A stretch of 5,060 nucleotides of DNA from Thermodesulfobacteriota bacterium (GTDB taxonomy: Bacteria > Desulfobacterota > BSN033 > UBA1163): the NCBI GenBank assembly GCA_030024065.1, contig JASEIE010000289.1:1-5060 (forward strand). The letters run 5' to 3'. The translations under genes and the position numbers were made by a program. How positions within the stretch are numbered: the stretch's first letter is position 1; each line of letters starts with the position of its first letter. Below the pieces are notes generated by a model. That model did no database searches. It was not told the origin of the DNA and worked only from the letters and a program-made list of their open reading frames with translations. Of the stretch, positions 5,027-5,060 are shown piece after piece.

Positions 5027-5060
5027 AAAAAGCCCACCAGCCTTTCAAACAAATTGAGTT
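5027..5060 (+). repeat. 34-bp direct repeat, copy 2 (runs to window end)
   Basis: Second copy of the motif at 3987-4020, offset by exactly 1040 bases, one mismatch, same orientation. It is still matching at the last base of the window, so the true repeat is longer. The two copies flank the HEPN/MNT pair, its promoters and its terminator. Confidence 0.85.

Overview
The window reads as a stretch of chromosome from a mesophilic bacterium of middling G+C content, most likely an uncultured or environmental anaerobe of the Desulfobacterota (deltaproteobacterial) kind. That placement is an inference. It rests on the combination of a solute-uptake TRAP operon, palindromic repeats of the GTCATTGCGAGG type, a C-run/G-run hairpin repeat, a group II intron and a HEPN/nucleotidyltransferase pair. 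No phylogenetic marker gene is present.

Layout, left to right. Bases 1-426 are the 3' end of a group II intron: the C-terminus of its reverse transcriptase/maturase, then recognisable domain V and domain VI RNA with a bulged branch-point A and a predicted 3' splice site after base 426. A palindromic repeat (431-500) follows immediately. Bases 552-3447 are a complete three-gene TRAP transporter operon on the + strand: dctP (periplasmic binding protein), dctQ (small membrane subunit) and dctM (large membrane subunit). The binding-protein gene is separated from the membrane genes by a perfect 17-bp hairpin whose 3' arm carries the only ribosome-binding-like sequence of dctQ. The membrane genes are 2 bases apart and coupled.

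Bases 3448-3729 hold no convincing gene. Bases 3730-3888 encode, without any start, the last 52 residues of a papain-family (C1A) cysteine peptidase; the rest of that gene is missing, so this is a truncated pseudogene and marks a rearrangement junction. Bases 3954-4166 form a repeat island with inverted AACTCAATAACTC arms around a terminator-like palindrome. A 34-bp motif from this island recurs with one mismatch exactly 1040 bp away at the right end of the window.

Between those two copies, on the - strand, lies an A+T-rich two-gene module: a HEPN-domain protein (4893 to 4501) overlapping by 22 bp a minimal nucleotidyltransferase (4522 to 4202). It has a plausible promoter upstream and a bidirectional terminator downstream. 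This arrangement is that of HEPN/MNT toxin-antitoxin systems, and the flanking repeats suggest it arrived or moves as a cassette.

Functionally the window holds one metabolic unit (sodium- or proton-driven import of an organic acid or similar solute) set between accessory DNA on both sides. I found no clearly new multi-gene system. The less ordinary points are the intron end and its neighbour repeat, the hairpin that may control dctQ translation, the peptidase remnant, and the repeat-flanked HEPN/MNT pair with an atypical HEPN active site.
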